NCBI GenBank assembly: GCA_963703385.1
Contig: OY969816.1
Span: forward strand, 2,480,001 to 2,544,000
DNA from: Rhodoblastus sp963703385
GTDB taxonomy: Bacteria; Pseudomonadota; Alphaproteobacteria; Rhizobiales; Beijerinckiaceae
Length of the DNA stretch: 64,000 nt
Direction: 5' to 3'
Positions 42,655 to 51,745 of this stretch are shown here, one piece after another. Below the pieces are notes generated by a model that saw only the letters and a program-made list of their open reading frames with translations, was not told the DNA's origin and made no database searches. Position numbers and translations under genes: made by a program. Each line of letters starts with the position of its first letter. Within the stretch, counting starts at the first letter, position 1.

Positions 42655-44022
42655 CTATTGCGCCGCGACCGACGGCAGGCCGGCGAGCGCCATGGCGAGT
42701 TCGCCCTCGTCATAGGACTGATCGACCAGTTCGCCGGCGAAATAACTGATATAGGAGCCCATGTCGAAATGGCCGTGGCCCGACAGGTTGAACAGGATGG
42801 TTTCCGCCTTGCCCTCGGCCTTGCAGCGCAAGGCTTCGTCGATGGCGCAGCGCACGGCGTGGGTCGATTCCGGCGCGGGAACGATTCCTTCCGCCCGGGC
42901 GAATTGCACGCCGGCCTCGAAACAGGGAATCTGGCGATAGGCGCGCGCCTCGATCAGCCCGAGGTCGTAAAGGTGAGACACCAGAGGGCCCATGCCGTGA
43001 TAGCGCAGGCCGCCGGCATGGAAGCCGGGCGGAATGAAGGTCGAGCCAAGCGTGTGCATTTTCACCAGCGGCGTCAGATGCGAGGTGTCGCCGAAATCAT
43101 AGGCGTATTTGCCGCGCGTCAGCGAGGGACAGGCCGCCGGCTCCACCGCGATGAAGCGGCGCTTGCGCCCGCCGCGCAGCTGGAGGCCGAGGAAGGGAAA
43201 GGCGAGGCCGGCGAAATTCGAGCCGCCCCCGGCGCAGGCGATCAAGACGTCGGGATCGTCGCCCGCCAGTTCGAACTGCTGGATCGCCTCCTGACCGATG
43301 ATGGTCTGGTGCAGCATGACATGATTGAGCACCGATCCGAGGGCGTATTTCACCTCCGGGTTTTTCGCGGCGACTTCGACTGCCTCCGAAATGGCGATGC
43401 CGAGCGAGCCGGGACTGTCGGGATGTTCGGCGAGCACCGCGCGGCCGGATTCGGTTTCATTGGACGGCGAAGGAATGCAGCGCGCGCCATAGGTCTCCAT
43501 CAGGGCGCGGCGATAAGGTTTTTGGTCATAGGAAACCCGCACCTGAAAAACGGTCACGTCGATGTCGAACAGCGAGCCAGCGAAGGCGAGCGCGGAGCCC
43601 CATTGGCCGGCGCCGGTCTCGGTCGTCAGTTTTTTGACGCCGGCCTGCTTGTTGCACCAGGCCTGCGGAACGGCGGTGTTGGGCTTGTGCGAGCCGGCGG
43701 GCGAGACGCCCTCATATTTGAAGTAAATCTTCGCCGGCGTGTCGAGCGTCTTTTCCAGACGGAGCGCGCGGAAAAGCGGCGAGGGACGCCACAGGCGGAA
43801 AATATCGCGCACGGGCTCAGGAATTTCGATCTGCCGCTCGGTGGCGACCTCCTGGAGGATCAGCTCCATCGGGAAAAGAGGTTCGAGATCCGACGGGCCG
43901 ACCGGCTGTTTGGTGCCGGGGTGCAGGACGGGATGCGGCGGCGCGGGCAAATCCGCGACAATATTGTACCAGAATTTCGGGATCTGGCTTTCGTCGAGCG
44001 TATATTTGACCTGGCCGGACAT
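42655..44022 (-). CDS. TrpB2-type tryptophan synthase beta-like protein
   Basis: 455 residues, longer than standard TrpB and with the TrpB2 pattern: RPSPLFRALRLEKTL, the PLP lysine in SPAGSHKPNTA, ETGAGQWGSAL, and the GGGSNFAG phosphate loop. TrpB2 can make tryptophan from indole or serine and acts without TrpA in many organisms. The ATG at 44022 has a GGGGGAG-type site. It stands alone. Confidence 0.88.
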   Translation of the reverse strand: MSGQVKYTLDESQIPKFWYNIVADLPAPPHPVLHPGTKQPVGPSDLEPLFPMELILQEVATERQIEIPEPVRDIFRLWRPSPLFRALRLEKTLDTPAKIYFKYEGVSPAGSHKPNTAVPQAWCNKQAGVKKLTTETGAGQWGSALAFAGSLFDIDVTVFQVRVSYDQKPYRRALMETYGARCIPSPSNETESGRAVLAEHPDSPGSLGIAISEAVEVAAKNPEVKYALGSVLNHVMLHQTIIGQEAIQQFELAGDDPDVLIACAGGGSNFAGLAFPFLGLQLRGGRKRRFIAVEPAACPSLTRGKYAYDFGDTSHLTPLVKMHTLGSTFIPPGFHAGGLRYHGMGPLVSHLYDLGLIEARAYRQIPCFEAGVQFARAEGIVPAPESTHAVRCAIDEALRCKAEGKAETILFNLSGHGHFDMGSYISYFAGELVDQSYDEGELAMALAGLPSVAAQ

Positions 44023-44263
44023 GGCTCCCCCCTCGCTTTTTCCCCAGACAAGAGCAAAGACGCTTTTCGGTCCTTGATCTGCGTCAGCAGCGGGACGCGA
44101 AACGCGCCGCGATCGAGATGGTCGCATGTTGAACGAAAATCGCGGCCGATCAAATTCGTCGATAGAGGAAGTGTTTGGAAACGAAGCAAGCGATCGCTTT
44201 TTTTGCGCCACTCGATGGTCCCGCGCCGAAATCGGCGGTCGCTTTGTCGTCCGATGGCCGAGA

Positions 44264-44300
44264 AGCGATATTATCTCTCGTAAATCGCGATAATATCGCT
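44264..44300. promoter_or_regulatory. Operator of the RelE/XRE toxin-antitoxin locus
   Basis: AGCGATATTATC and GATAATATCGCT form a perfect 12-bp inverted repeat with 13 bases between. It ends 11 bases before the toxin start, a typical autoregulatory site for the HTH antitoxin. Confidence 0.75.
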
Positions 44301-44311
44301 ACACTGTTTTC

Positions 44312-44561
44312 ATGAGGACAATCATTCTGACGCACCGCGCGGCCAAGGATTTGGATGCTCTGCGGGCTGAGGCGCGCGCAAGTGTCGGAGGCGCTCATCG
44401 CCTACGCCACGACGGGGCAAGGCGATGTCAAGCGGCTTGCCGGGCGCGATGGCTTTCGGATGAGGGTTGGCTCCTACCGAGTCCTGTTCGACGAGGACGC
44501 CGCGACCATTCTCGCGATCTACATCGGGAAACGCGAGACGACCACCTATAAAAGGCATTGA
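44312..44561 (+). pseudogene. RelE/HigB-like toxin, +1 frameshift
   Basis: The first frame encodes MRTIILTHRAAKDLDALRAEAR, the second VSEALIAYATTGQGDVKRLAGRDGFRMRVGSYRVLFDED and a final YIGKRETTTYKRH. Together they make an 82-residue RelE-family mRNA interferase with its typical GFRMRVGSYRVLF core. A single extra base near 44375-44381 splits the frame. If the indel is real the toxin is dead. It is followed directly by its antitoxin. Confidence 0.8.
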
Positions 44562-44563
44562 TC

Positions 44564-44977
44564 ATGAAGGCGCAATTCATCACCACCCCCAACGGCGAAG
44601 AACTCGCGATCATTCCGCGCGCCGAATACGAGGCTTTGCTCGCGCTCGCGGCCGAGGCCGAAGAAGACGCCGCCGACCTTGCGCTCTATGACGAGCGCAA
44701 GGCCGAACTCGCGAAGGATCGGAACGCCGCCCTCCCCGCCGAAGTCTCGGCGCTCATGCTGCGCGGCATGAGCCTGCCCCGCGCTCTGCGCAAATGGCGC
44801 GGGCTGACGCAACAGCATGTCGCGTCCAAAATCGGCGCGGCGCAGGGCTTTATCAGCGATCTCGAAAGCGGTAGGCGGCGCGCGGCGGCCAATACGACCC
44901 ACGCTCTCGCGACGCTCTACGATGTTCCGGTCGAATGGCTGATGGAAGCCGTTGGGCCGCGCGGCGGGAGTGATTGA
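44564..44977 (+). CDS. XRE-family antitoxin
   Basis: 137 residues. The N-terminal part (ITTPNGEELAIIPRAEYEALLALA) is an AbrB/Phd-like antitoxin segment; the C-terminal part is a Cro/XRE helix-turn-helix (WRGLTQQHVASKIGAAQGFISDLESGRR, then ATLYDVPVEWLM). It would neutralise the RelE-like toxin and bind the 44264-44300 operator. The ATG at 44564 lies just after the toxin stop. Confidence 0.85.
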   Translation: MKAQFITTPNGEELAIIPRAEYEALLALAAEAEEDAADLALYDERKAELAKDRNAALPAEVSALMLRGMSLPRALRKWRGLTQQHVASKIGAAQGFISDLESGRRRAAANTTHALATLYDVPVEWLMEAVGPRGGSD

Positions 44978-45090
44978 GGAGGTGTTGCGAACTGTCCGGT
45001 TTTACGCGCCTAGCAAGATGTGAATTGAATTCGCGGATCTTGTTTTGCAGTATCCGTTTTTGGCCCGGATCGTCCGCGTCGCGGAGCTTA

Positions 45091-45119
45091 TTGGGGATTT
45101 CGTATCATGTCCCCGTAAC
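45091..45119 (+). repeat. Short palindromic repeat, copy 1
   Basis: TTGGGGATTTCGTATCATG followed by TCCCCGTAAC, with GGGGA and TCCCC as pairing ends. A second copy is at 45250-45278 in the same direction and an inverted one at 46419-46446. Confidence 0.75.
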
Positions 45120-45130
45120 CCCGTAACCCC

Positions 45131-45228
45131 GAACTGGCGAACGACGGGACCGCTATTCGCACTTCCGAAGTTTCGGCGCTCATGCAATGCTGCACGAACC
45201 TCGCGCGCGCCGTCCGAAAATGGCGCGC
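45131..45228 (+). pseudogene. Decayed duplicate of the antitoxin gene middle
   Basis: Reading ELAND, then SEVSALM, then ARAVRKWRA, this 98-bp stretch is a diverged copy of bases 44704-44801 of the antitoxin gene (ELAKD, AEVSALM, PRALRKWRG). It has no start or upstream domain. It lies exactly between two short palindromic repeats, so it may have been moved with them. Confidence 0.6.
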
Positions 45229-45249
45229 TGCCAGCGGCGCGGGTTTTAA

Positions 45250-45278
45250 TTGGGGATTTCGTATCATGTCACCGTAAC
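45250..45278 (+). repeat. Short palindromic repeat, copy 2
   Basis: The same as at 45091 except for one base (TCACCGTAAC instead of TCCCCGTAAC). Confidence 0.75.
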
Positions 45279-45434
45279 ACCAGTTGTGCATCAACCTATG
45301 AACATCGTCGTGGCGTGAGATATTAGTCTCGCGTCTTTCCCTTATGCACGCGCCCCTTGCTCACGGGGCGCACTTTCGGCTTAAGCAGCAGCGGCGTGAC
45401 CTTACGCATTGATCCGGCCTTGACGGGGGCGTTT

Positions 45435-46238
45435 ATGGCGCGCTCAAATCGTTTCCGACTGCCAGACCCTTTCTCACGCTCACCCGCCATGAAGTCGGAC
45501 CTTTTATTCGCCCATGCCGCCGTAGAATGGGCCGAGTCCAATATTCCGTCCTTTCGGGACAGGACGCAACTATGGCTTCGCAACAACATGCGCCTAGTCA
45601 TGCGAGTGCAGGAAAACAGCCCCACGCACGATCTTTTGGTAGCTATCGAAAAAGAGCCGTTCCCCCTCGCGTTTTCTGCGGAATACGGGGCCTACCTCAA
45701 CTCCGTGCGCAGCTCTCTTGACATCCTCGCGGTCGCGTTAGGAGAGCGGTTCGGCGTAGCTCGGCTCGACAAAGTCTACTTTCCCGTCGCAAAGAGCGCT
45801 GCCGCCTTCGCCAGCAGCGATTTCCAACGAAAAGAATTGATACGTGCTCTCCCCTCACGGGAACGAGCTATTTTGGATTCATTCAAGCCTTATCATGGAG
45901 GGAATGACGACCTTTGGCGTCTCCATGAGCTTGACATTCGCCGCAAACATCACCGGCTGCTCACTGTCGAAAGCAGCGTTCGAAGTTTCGCCCTTTCCTA
46001 TTGGGAGCGTCCAAACATCGACGCCACCGCAAACAACCCCGTCGCAATCCCTTCCGGAATTGGCGCTAACGGTGAAGCCGCGCTGATGTTGATCCCCAAA
46101 GGGGCCAATAACCCCAATAGACACGCGACCTACGAGATAAAGATCAACGAACCGGAACTCGGCATCCGAGCAGAGGCCGGGGCTGCGCTCAGCAAATTCT
46201 GTAAGCTCGCCCGATCCTTCATTGACGCTTTCGAATGA
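45435..46238 (+). CDS. Hypothetical protein, lower-GC accessory gene
   Basis: 267 residues from the ATG at 45435. The mid part (HAAVEWAESNIPSFRDRTQLWLRNNMRLVMRVQENSPTHDLLVAIEKE and YLNSVRSSLDILAVALGERFG) looks helical and globular; no family is recognised. Codon and base use are less GC-rich than in the neighbours, and it lies between copies of a palindromic repeat, so transfer is likely. Starts at 45357 or 45489 are also possible. Confidence 0.6.
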   Translation: MARSNRFRLPDPFSRSPAMKSDLLFAHAAVEWAESNIPSFRDRTQLWLRNNMRLVMRVQENSPTHDLLVAIEKEPFPLAFSAEYGAYLNSVRSSLDILAVALGERFGVARLDKVYFPVAKSAAAFASSDFQRKELIRALPSRERAILDSFKPYHGGNDDLWRLHELDIRRKHHRLLTVESSVRSFALSYWERPNIDATANNPVAIPSGIGANGEAALMLIPKGANNPNRHATYEIKINEPELGIRAEAGAALSKFCKLARSFIDAFE

Positions 46239-46545
46239 AGATGCGGACACAATCGACCGCATCGCCAACGAGGCGCACGCGACGCTTTTGGAATTCGTGC
46301 GACCATGAACCGCCGGGCCCCCACACATATACGGCGTTGAAAAAGGGCCTTGCCCCGCGAGGAAATGTTATCGGGCGTCATGGCTCCCCAACAATTCAAT
46401 AATTACGAATTACGGGAATTACGGGGACGCCATATGAAATCCCCAATTCCCGCTCGGGGGCGAAGCGTCAGGCGCTTTGCCAAAACCCTTCTCCCCCCGC
46501 CCCGCCCGGCCTAGACTCGGCCAAACGAATCGCTTTTCGCCCGCC
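46239..46545. other. Intergenic region with AT-rich and repeat sequence
   Basis: At 46394-46422 there are three near repeats of AATTACG, followed by the inverted copy of the short palindrome at 46419-46446. No gene is seen. Confidence 0.5.
46419..46446 (-). repeat. Short palindromic repeat, inverted copy 3
   Basis: On the minus strand TTGGGGATTTCATATGGCG then TCCCCGTAA. It flanks the accessory gene 45435-46238 on the side opposite to copies 1 and 2. Confidence 0.65.
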
Positions 46546-47772
46546 ATGAACTTCACCTTTCTTCACGCCGCCGACCTCCATCTCGGCAGCCCGTTTCGCG
46601 GCTTGAGCCTGCGCGACGAGGCGCTTGGGCAACGGCTGGCCGGCGCCAGCCGCGAGGCCTTTGTCGAATTGATCGACCGGGCGCTGGCGGAAAAAATCGC
46701 CTTTGCGATTTTCGCCGGCGATATTTTCGACGGCGACTGGCGCGACGCATCAATCGCCCTGTTCTTCAATCGCCAGATCGCGCGGCTCGCCAAGGCGAAA
46801 ATTCCGATTTTCCTGCTCAAGGGCAATCACGACGCCGAGTCGGTCGTCACCAAAAGCCTGGTGCTGCCCGATCTGGCCCAAAATTTTCCCACCGGCCGGG
46901 CGGGATCTTTCGAACTGCCCGAATGGCGTGTCGCCCTCCACGGGCGCGGCTTTTCCCATCGCGCCGAAAGCGAAAACCTCGCCCGCGCTTTGCCGGCGCC
47001 GAAGCAAGGATTTTTCAATATCGGCGTGCTGCACACCTCGCTTGACGGTCGCCCTGGCCATGCGTCTTACGCGCCGTGCAGCCTCGACGACCTGCGCGCC
47101 AAAAATTACGATTATTGGGCGTTGGGCCATGTCCACGCTTTTGAGCTGGTGGCGCGCGATCCGCCCATCGTCTTTCCCGGCAATCTTCAGGGCCGCAGCA
47201 TCCGCGAAACCGGCGCCAAAGGCGCGGTTCTGGTCGACGTCGCCGACGGGCAGGTGAAAGACGTGCGGCGGCTGATCGTCGATCGCGCGCGCTTTTGCGA
47301 AATCGCGCTCGACGCCGCCGCCCATGACGACATGACGAGCCTGCTGCGGGCGCTGGAGGCCCGCGCCGGCGACGAGGTTTTGCTGGCCGGCGGCCGCCCG
47401 CTCGCCCTGCGCGTCCGCATCATTGGCGCGAGCCCGCTGCACGCCGAATTCGCCGCCGATCCGGCGCGCTGGCGCGACGAGATCGAGGCGGCGGCGCAGC
47501 GCGCCCAGGAAGACATCGCCATCGAGCGCCTGGTGCTGGAAACCGAAGCGCCGGTCGCGGCCAAGCGCCTCGATCAGGAATTCGATTTCGCCGGCCTGCT
47601 CGACGCCTGTCTCGCCGATCCCACCCTGCGCGAAGCGGCGCTGGCCGCGCTGGCGAATGTGGAGGCCAAAATTCCGGCGCCGGGCCTCGATCTCGGCGCC
47701 GAGCTTGACGCGCTGCTGCGCGAAGCGCGCGACCTCGCCGTGGCGCGCGCCGAAGGCGGGGCCAGCTCATGA
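46546..47772 (+). CDS. SbcD/Mre11-type DNA repair exonuclease
   Basis: 408 residues of calcineurin-like metallophosphatase fold: LHAADLHLGSPF (metal-binding D and H), FAGDIFDGDW, LLKGNHDAES and GHVHAFELV are the five phosphoesterase motifs. A C-terminal cap follows (YhaO-like). It overlaps the AAA+ partner gene by ATGA. The two probably form a nuclease-ATPase complex that processes DNA ends. Confidence 0.88.
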   Translation: MNFTFLHAADLHLGSPFRGLSLRDEALGQRLAGASREAFVELIDRALAEKIAFAIFAGDIFDGDWRDASIALFFNRQIARLAKAKIPIFLLKGNHDAESVVTKSLVLPDLAQNFPTGRAGSFELPEWRVALHGRGFSHRAESENLARALPAPKQGFFNIGVLHTSLDGRPGHASYAPCSLDDLRAKNYDYWALGHVHAFELVARDPPIVFPGNLQGRSIRETGAKGAVLVDVADGQVKDVRRLIVDRARFCEIALDAAAHDDMTSLLRALEARAGDEVLLAGGRPLALRVRIIGASPLHAEFAADPARWRDEIEAAAQRAQEDIAIERLVLETEAPVAAKRLDQEFDFAGLLDACLADPTLREAALAALANVEAKIPAPGLDLGAELDALLREARDLAVARAEGGASS

Positions 47773-50700
47773 GGCTCCTCGACCTCACGCTCGATGTCTA
47801 CGGCCCCTTCAACCGGCTGCGGCTCGAATTCGACGCCAGCGCAAAAGTCCATATCGTCTATGGCGCCAACGAGGCCGGCAAATCCTCGGCTTTGACGGCG
47901 ATCGGCGATCTCTTTTACGGCGCGCCGCGGCGGGAAAAGATTTCCTTCCTGCGGCCGAAAGACATGCGGCTCGGCGCGACCATCCGCGGCCGCAACGGCC
48001 AGATGCTGCAATTTTTTCGCCGGCGCGGCGACAAGAACAACCTGCTTGACGCCACTGGCAGTCCCTTGCCCGACGATGCGCTCGCGCCTTTTCTCGGCGC
48101 GGCGACGCGCGAGATTTTCCACCGCGCCTTCGGCCTCGACGCCAAAAGCCTGCGCGAAGGCGGCGACGAAATGCTGCATGCCGAGGGCGAGATCGGCGCC
48201 AGCCTGTTCGCCGCCGCCTCCGGCCTGCGCGGCCTGCTCGATCTGCGCAAGGGTTTTGAAGAGGAAGCCGAGAAAATCTTTGGCGACCGCCGCGCCGGGC
48301 ATCGCGCCTTCTATCAGGCGCTCGACCGCTACGACGCCGCGCGGGCGCGGGAAAAGGCGGCTCAGGTTTCGGAAAGCCAGCTGAAGGCCGTCAACGACGC
48401 CATCGAAAATTTGGGCGCGCGAATTGCGGAGATCGAGGGCGTCGAAAGAGAGGCCCAGGCCGAAAAACTGCGGCTTGAGCGGTTGCGGAAAACCGCGCCG
48501 ATCCTGCGCCGCCTCGCCGCGCTGCGGCCCGAGGCGGCGGTTTTTGCCGATCTCGCCGGCATTTCCTCGGAGGCCGCCGCGAATTTTTCGCAAAAAATCG
48601 CCGCCCGCGACCGCGCCCGCGAGCAGGCGGGCCAGGCGCGAAAAGATCGCGACGCCGCGCGCGCCGAACTGGAAGCGGCGCGGCCGGACGCCGATGTGCT
48701 CGCGCAAGCCGAAAATATCGAGGCGCTGATCCGCGCCAGCGGCGCTTTTGAAAAATCGTCCGCCGACCTGCCCAAACGCGAAAAGGCCTTGCAGGAGGCG
48801 CGGCAAAAACTCGATCTGCGCGCGCAAACCTGCGGATTGGCGACGCTCGACGAATTGCGCGCCGCCGCGCCCGATTCCGCGATGCTTTTGCGCGCCGAAA
48901 GGCTTTCCGCGCGGGGGCGGGAGCTTGCGGTCAAGCAGCAACAACCGGAGCGCGATCTCAGCCAGGAGGAAAACCGGCTGGCCGCGCTTGGCGCCCAAAC
49001 CGGCGAGACCCTGCCCGAGGCGGAAACTTTGCGCGAAAAACTGCGCGCCTTCGGCGAAGTCGAAAGGCTCGACGACGCGCTCAGGGACGCGTCGCGCCTT
49101 TATGACGAGAACGCGCGCCTTCTCGCCGAGGCGCAAGGGCGGCTGTCGCCGCCCCTTCCCGACCTCGACCTTTTCGCCCGCAGCCCCAGCCCAGAGGCAA
49201 GCGCGATCGAGCAGGCGGCGCGCGCCTTCGACGATTTTTCCGCGCGCAAGACGGCTTTGCACAACAAGGCGCAGGAGGCGGCGGAAAAACTTGACTTGAG
49301 CCAAAGCCGATTGCGCAAGCTGGAGCTGCAAGGGGCGATCGCAAGTCTGGCCGACTTGCGCGCCGCTCGCGCCCGGCGCGACGAAGCCTGGCGCGATCTG
49401 CGCGGCCGGTTCGGCGGCGCGGCGCCGCCCGATCCGGCCCGGCTTCAGGACCGTGCGCTGGTTTTCGAAACGCTGTCCGCCGACGCCGACCGTAGCGCCG
49501 ACGCTTTGCTGGCAAGCGCCGCGCAAGTCGCGGCGGCGGAAGCCGAACGGGAGAAAATCGCGCTTCATCAAGCCGAAAAGGACCGCGCCGAGGCGGCGCT
49601 GGCGGAACTGCAACAACAAGGCGCGCGGCTGCGGGACGATTGGGCGGGGGCCTGGCAGGCCTGCGGCGTCACGCCGGCCGGCCCGCGCGACATGGTGGCG
49701 TGGCGCGCCAGGGCCGACTACCTCCTCGCCTCGCGCGAAGAATTGGCGCGCGAAAAATCCCGCGCCGAGGAATTGCGGCTTGGGCTCGAAGAGGCGCGGC
49801 CCGGCCTGGAGGCTCTGGCCGGCGCATGCGGCCTGCCGGCTTTGCCGCTCGGCCCCGGCGCGCTGGCGCGCCGGATCGCGGCGCGGATCGACGAAATCGC
49901 CAAGGCGCAAGCCGCGGCGCGAGAGGCCCGCGCCCGGCTGGCCGACGCGCCGGAGCGCATCGCCCGGCTGAAAAGCCAGCTGGCGCGGCTGGCCGAGGAA
50001 GAAGCCTTGTGGCGCAGCGACTGGCGCGAGGCGCTTCGCCGGCTGCATCTCGACCTTGAGGCGACTTTCGAGGAGGCGCGAGAGAGGATCGCGCTTTTCC
50101 GCGGCTTGCCCGCCGAATGGGCCGACGAGGAGGAAAAAGCCCGGCGCGTCGCGGCGATCCGCGACGATCTTTCATCTTTCGAACAAAGCCTCGACGCGCT
50201 GCTGGCCTTGTGCGGCCGCGACATTCCCGCGCGGCCGGCGGAGGCGGCGGTTGCTACGCTGCGCGAAAAGCTGGCGCGCGCGAGAGAGACGGCCGCCCTG
50301 CGCGGGCGCGCAAAACGCGCCCTGTTTGAAGCCGAGGAGATGATGGGTCGGGCCGACGAGGCTGTGGCGCAAGCCGAACAGCAGGTCAAGGTTTTTTGCG
50401 CGGCATTCGGCGCTGCCGGCGAGCCGGATTCACTGGCGGCGCGTTTTTCCGCGCGCGAGGCGGCGGAACGGCAAATCAAGGCGCAGGCCGAAAATTTCGC
50501 TCTGGTCGCGGATGGGCTCGACGAGGCGGCGCTGGCGCATCAGATCGAAGGTTTTGAGGCCGACGCGGCGGAACTCCGCCTGAGCGAGATCGCCCGCCAG
50601 AGCGAGGACCGCACCGACCAGGCGCGGAAGATTTACGCCGAGCGGAGCGAAAGAAAGGGCGAATGGGACCGCTTGCAGGAGAGCGCCGGCGCCGAGGCCG

Positions 50701-51242
50701 CGATCTTCGCCCGCGAGGGCGCCCGCGCCGAAATCCACGAGCAGGCCCGGCGCTGGGCGGCCCTCAAACTCGCCGCGCTGCTGGTCGACGCCGGCCTGGC
50801 CCGCCATCGCGCCGAACGCAAGGATCCGCTGCTCGCGCGCGCCGGCGCCTTGTTTTCGGCGCTGACCGAAGCGCGCTACGCCGGCCTCGACCAGACTTTC
50901 GGCGAGGACGGCGCACTGCGCTTAAGCGCCCGCCGCGCCGACGGGGAGGATCTCGAACTCCGATCCTTAAGCGAAGGCGCGCGCGACCAGCTTTATCTCG
51001 CCTTGCGTCTGGCCTTTCTTGAAGATTACGCAGCGCGCGCGGAAGCGCCGCCCTTCGTCGGCGACGATCTTTTCGCCAGTTTCGACGATCGCCGCGTCGC
51101 GGCGGGTTTCCAGGCCTTGGCCGCGGCAAGCGCGACAATTCAACCCATTCTCTTCACCCACCATGCGCATATATTGCGCATAGCTGAAGCCGCGCTGGGG
51201 GGCGCCGTACAGGTTCTGCGCCTTGAACCGGCAAATGCATGA
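47769..51242 (+). CDS. YhaN/SbcC-like SMC-type ATPase
   Basis: 1157 residues. The N-terminal ATPase part has MRLLDLTLDVYGPF and the Walker A GANEAGKSSAL; the C-terminal ATPase part has the ABC signature LSEGARDQLYLALRLAFLE and the Walker B PPFVGDDLFASFDDRR. About 800 residues of Ala/Glu/Arg/Leu-rich coiled coil lie between. It is the structural partner of the upstream nuclease. Complete and in frame, despite its length. Confidence 0.9.
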   Translation: MRLLDLTLDVYGPFNRLRLEFDASAKVHIVYGANEAGKSSALTAIGDLFYGAPRREKISFLRPKDMRLGATIRGRNGQMLQFFRRRGDKNNLLDATGSPLPDDALAPFLGAATREIFHRAFGLDAKSLREGGDEMLHAEGEIGASLFAAASGLRGLLDLRKGFEEEAEKIFGDRRAGHRAFYQALDRYDAARAREKAAQVSESQLKAVNDAIENLGARIAEIEGVEREAQAEKLRLERLRKTAPILRRLAALRPEAAVFADLAGISSEAAANFSQKIAARDRAREQAGQARKDRDAARAELEAARPDADVLAQAENIEALIRASGAFEKSSADLPKREKALQEARQKLDLRAQTCGLATLDELRAAAPDSAMLLRAERLSARGRELAVKQQQPERDLSQEENRLAALGAQTGETLPEAETLREKLRAFGEVERLDDALRDASRLYDENARLLAEAQGRLSPPLPDLDLFARSPSPEASAIEQAARAFDDFSARKTALHNKAQEAAEKLDLSQSRLRKLELQGAIASLADLRAARARRDEAWRDLRGRFGGAAPPDPARLQDRALVFETLSADADRSADALLASAAQVAAAEAEREKIALHQAEKDRAEAALAELQQQGARLRDDWAGAWQACGVTPAGPRDMVAWRARADYLLASREELAREKSRAEELRLGLEEARPGLEALAGACGLPALPLGPGALARRIAARIDEIAKAQAAAREARARLADAPERIARLKSQLARLAEEEALWRSDWREALRRLHLDLEATFEEARERIALFRGLPAEWADEEEKARRVAAIRDDLSSFEQSLDALLALCGRDIPARPAEAAVATLREKLARARETAALRGRAKRALFEAEEMMGRADEAVAQAEQQVKVFCAAFGAAGEPDSLAARFSAREAAERQIKAQAENFALVADGLDEAALAHQIEGFEADAAELRLSEIARQSEDRTDQARKIYAERSERKGEWDRLQESAGAEAAIFAREGARAEIHEQARRWAALKLAALLVDAGLARHRAERKDPLLARAGALFSALTEARYAGLDQTFGEDGALRLSARRADGEDLELRSLSEGARDQLYLALRLAFLEDYAARAEAPPFVGDDLFASFDDRRVAAGFQALAAASATIQPILFTHHAHILRIAEAALGGAVQVLRLEPANA

Positions 51243-51309
51243 ATTATCAGCTGGCGCGAATCCGGTTTTGCGCTAGAGTGGCGAGTGGAGAAAATTGGAG
51301 AACTGCGCC

Positions 51310-51648
51310 ATGGACCAGAATCGCAATCGCGCCAAATCCAATCGGCTGGTTCGTCTGATGGTCGCCAATTGGGCCCTCGGATGGGCGGTCGGCTTCGTCT
51401 GCGCTTCCGCCATTCTCCTCTCGAACCTCGCCGGCCTGCGCGACCTGATGATGTCGTCGCAACTCATGCTGCAAGGGCTCGCCCTGCTTTACGGCGGCTT
51501 CGGCTTCACCTTCGGCGGCGTGGTCTGCGCGACCGCGATCATGCTGCTGCCGACCGACGAGGAATCCTGGGAAGGCGGCGGCGGAACGCGCGCGCCGATC
51601 CTGCTCCCGACTTATGCCCTGGCCAAGGTCCGCGCCGCGCGCGCCTGA
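51310..51648 (+). CDS. Small two-to-three helix membrane protein
   Basis: 112 residues: MDQNRNRAKSNRLVRLMVANWALGWAVGFVCASAIL, a second hydrophobic helix (LMLQGLALLYGGFGFTFGGVVCATAIMLL) and a cytoplasmic tail (GTRAPILLPTYALAKVRA). No family recognised with confidence. ATG at 51310 preferred over a TTG at 51295. Monocistronic. Confidence 0.65.
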   Translation: MDQNRNRAKSNRLVRLMVANWALGWAVGFVCASAILLSNLAGLRDLMMSSQLMLQGLALLYGGFGFTFGGVVCATAIMLLPTDEESWEGGGGTRAPILLPTYALAKVRAARA

Positions 51649-51745
51649 TTTCCTTATCGTCGGATCGACATTCGGCGAGTGAACGGCTACACAGCGGGAA
51701 ACCCGCCTGAATTCGGTTTCGGGCGCACCGCTGTGGAAGCGTTTT

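Noticed and set aside
45091..45278. Two direct repeats resembling a minimal CRISPR
   Set aside because: Only two copies 159 bp apart, and the spacer is a decayed antitoxin gene; no cas genes.
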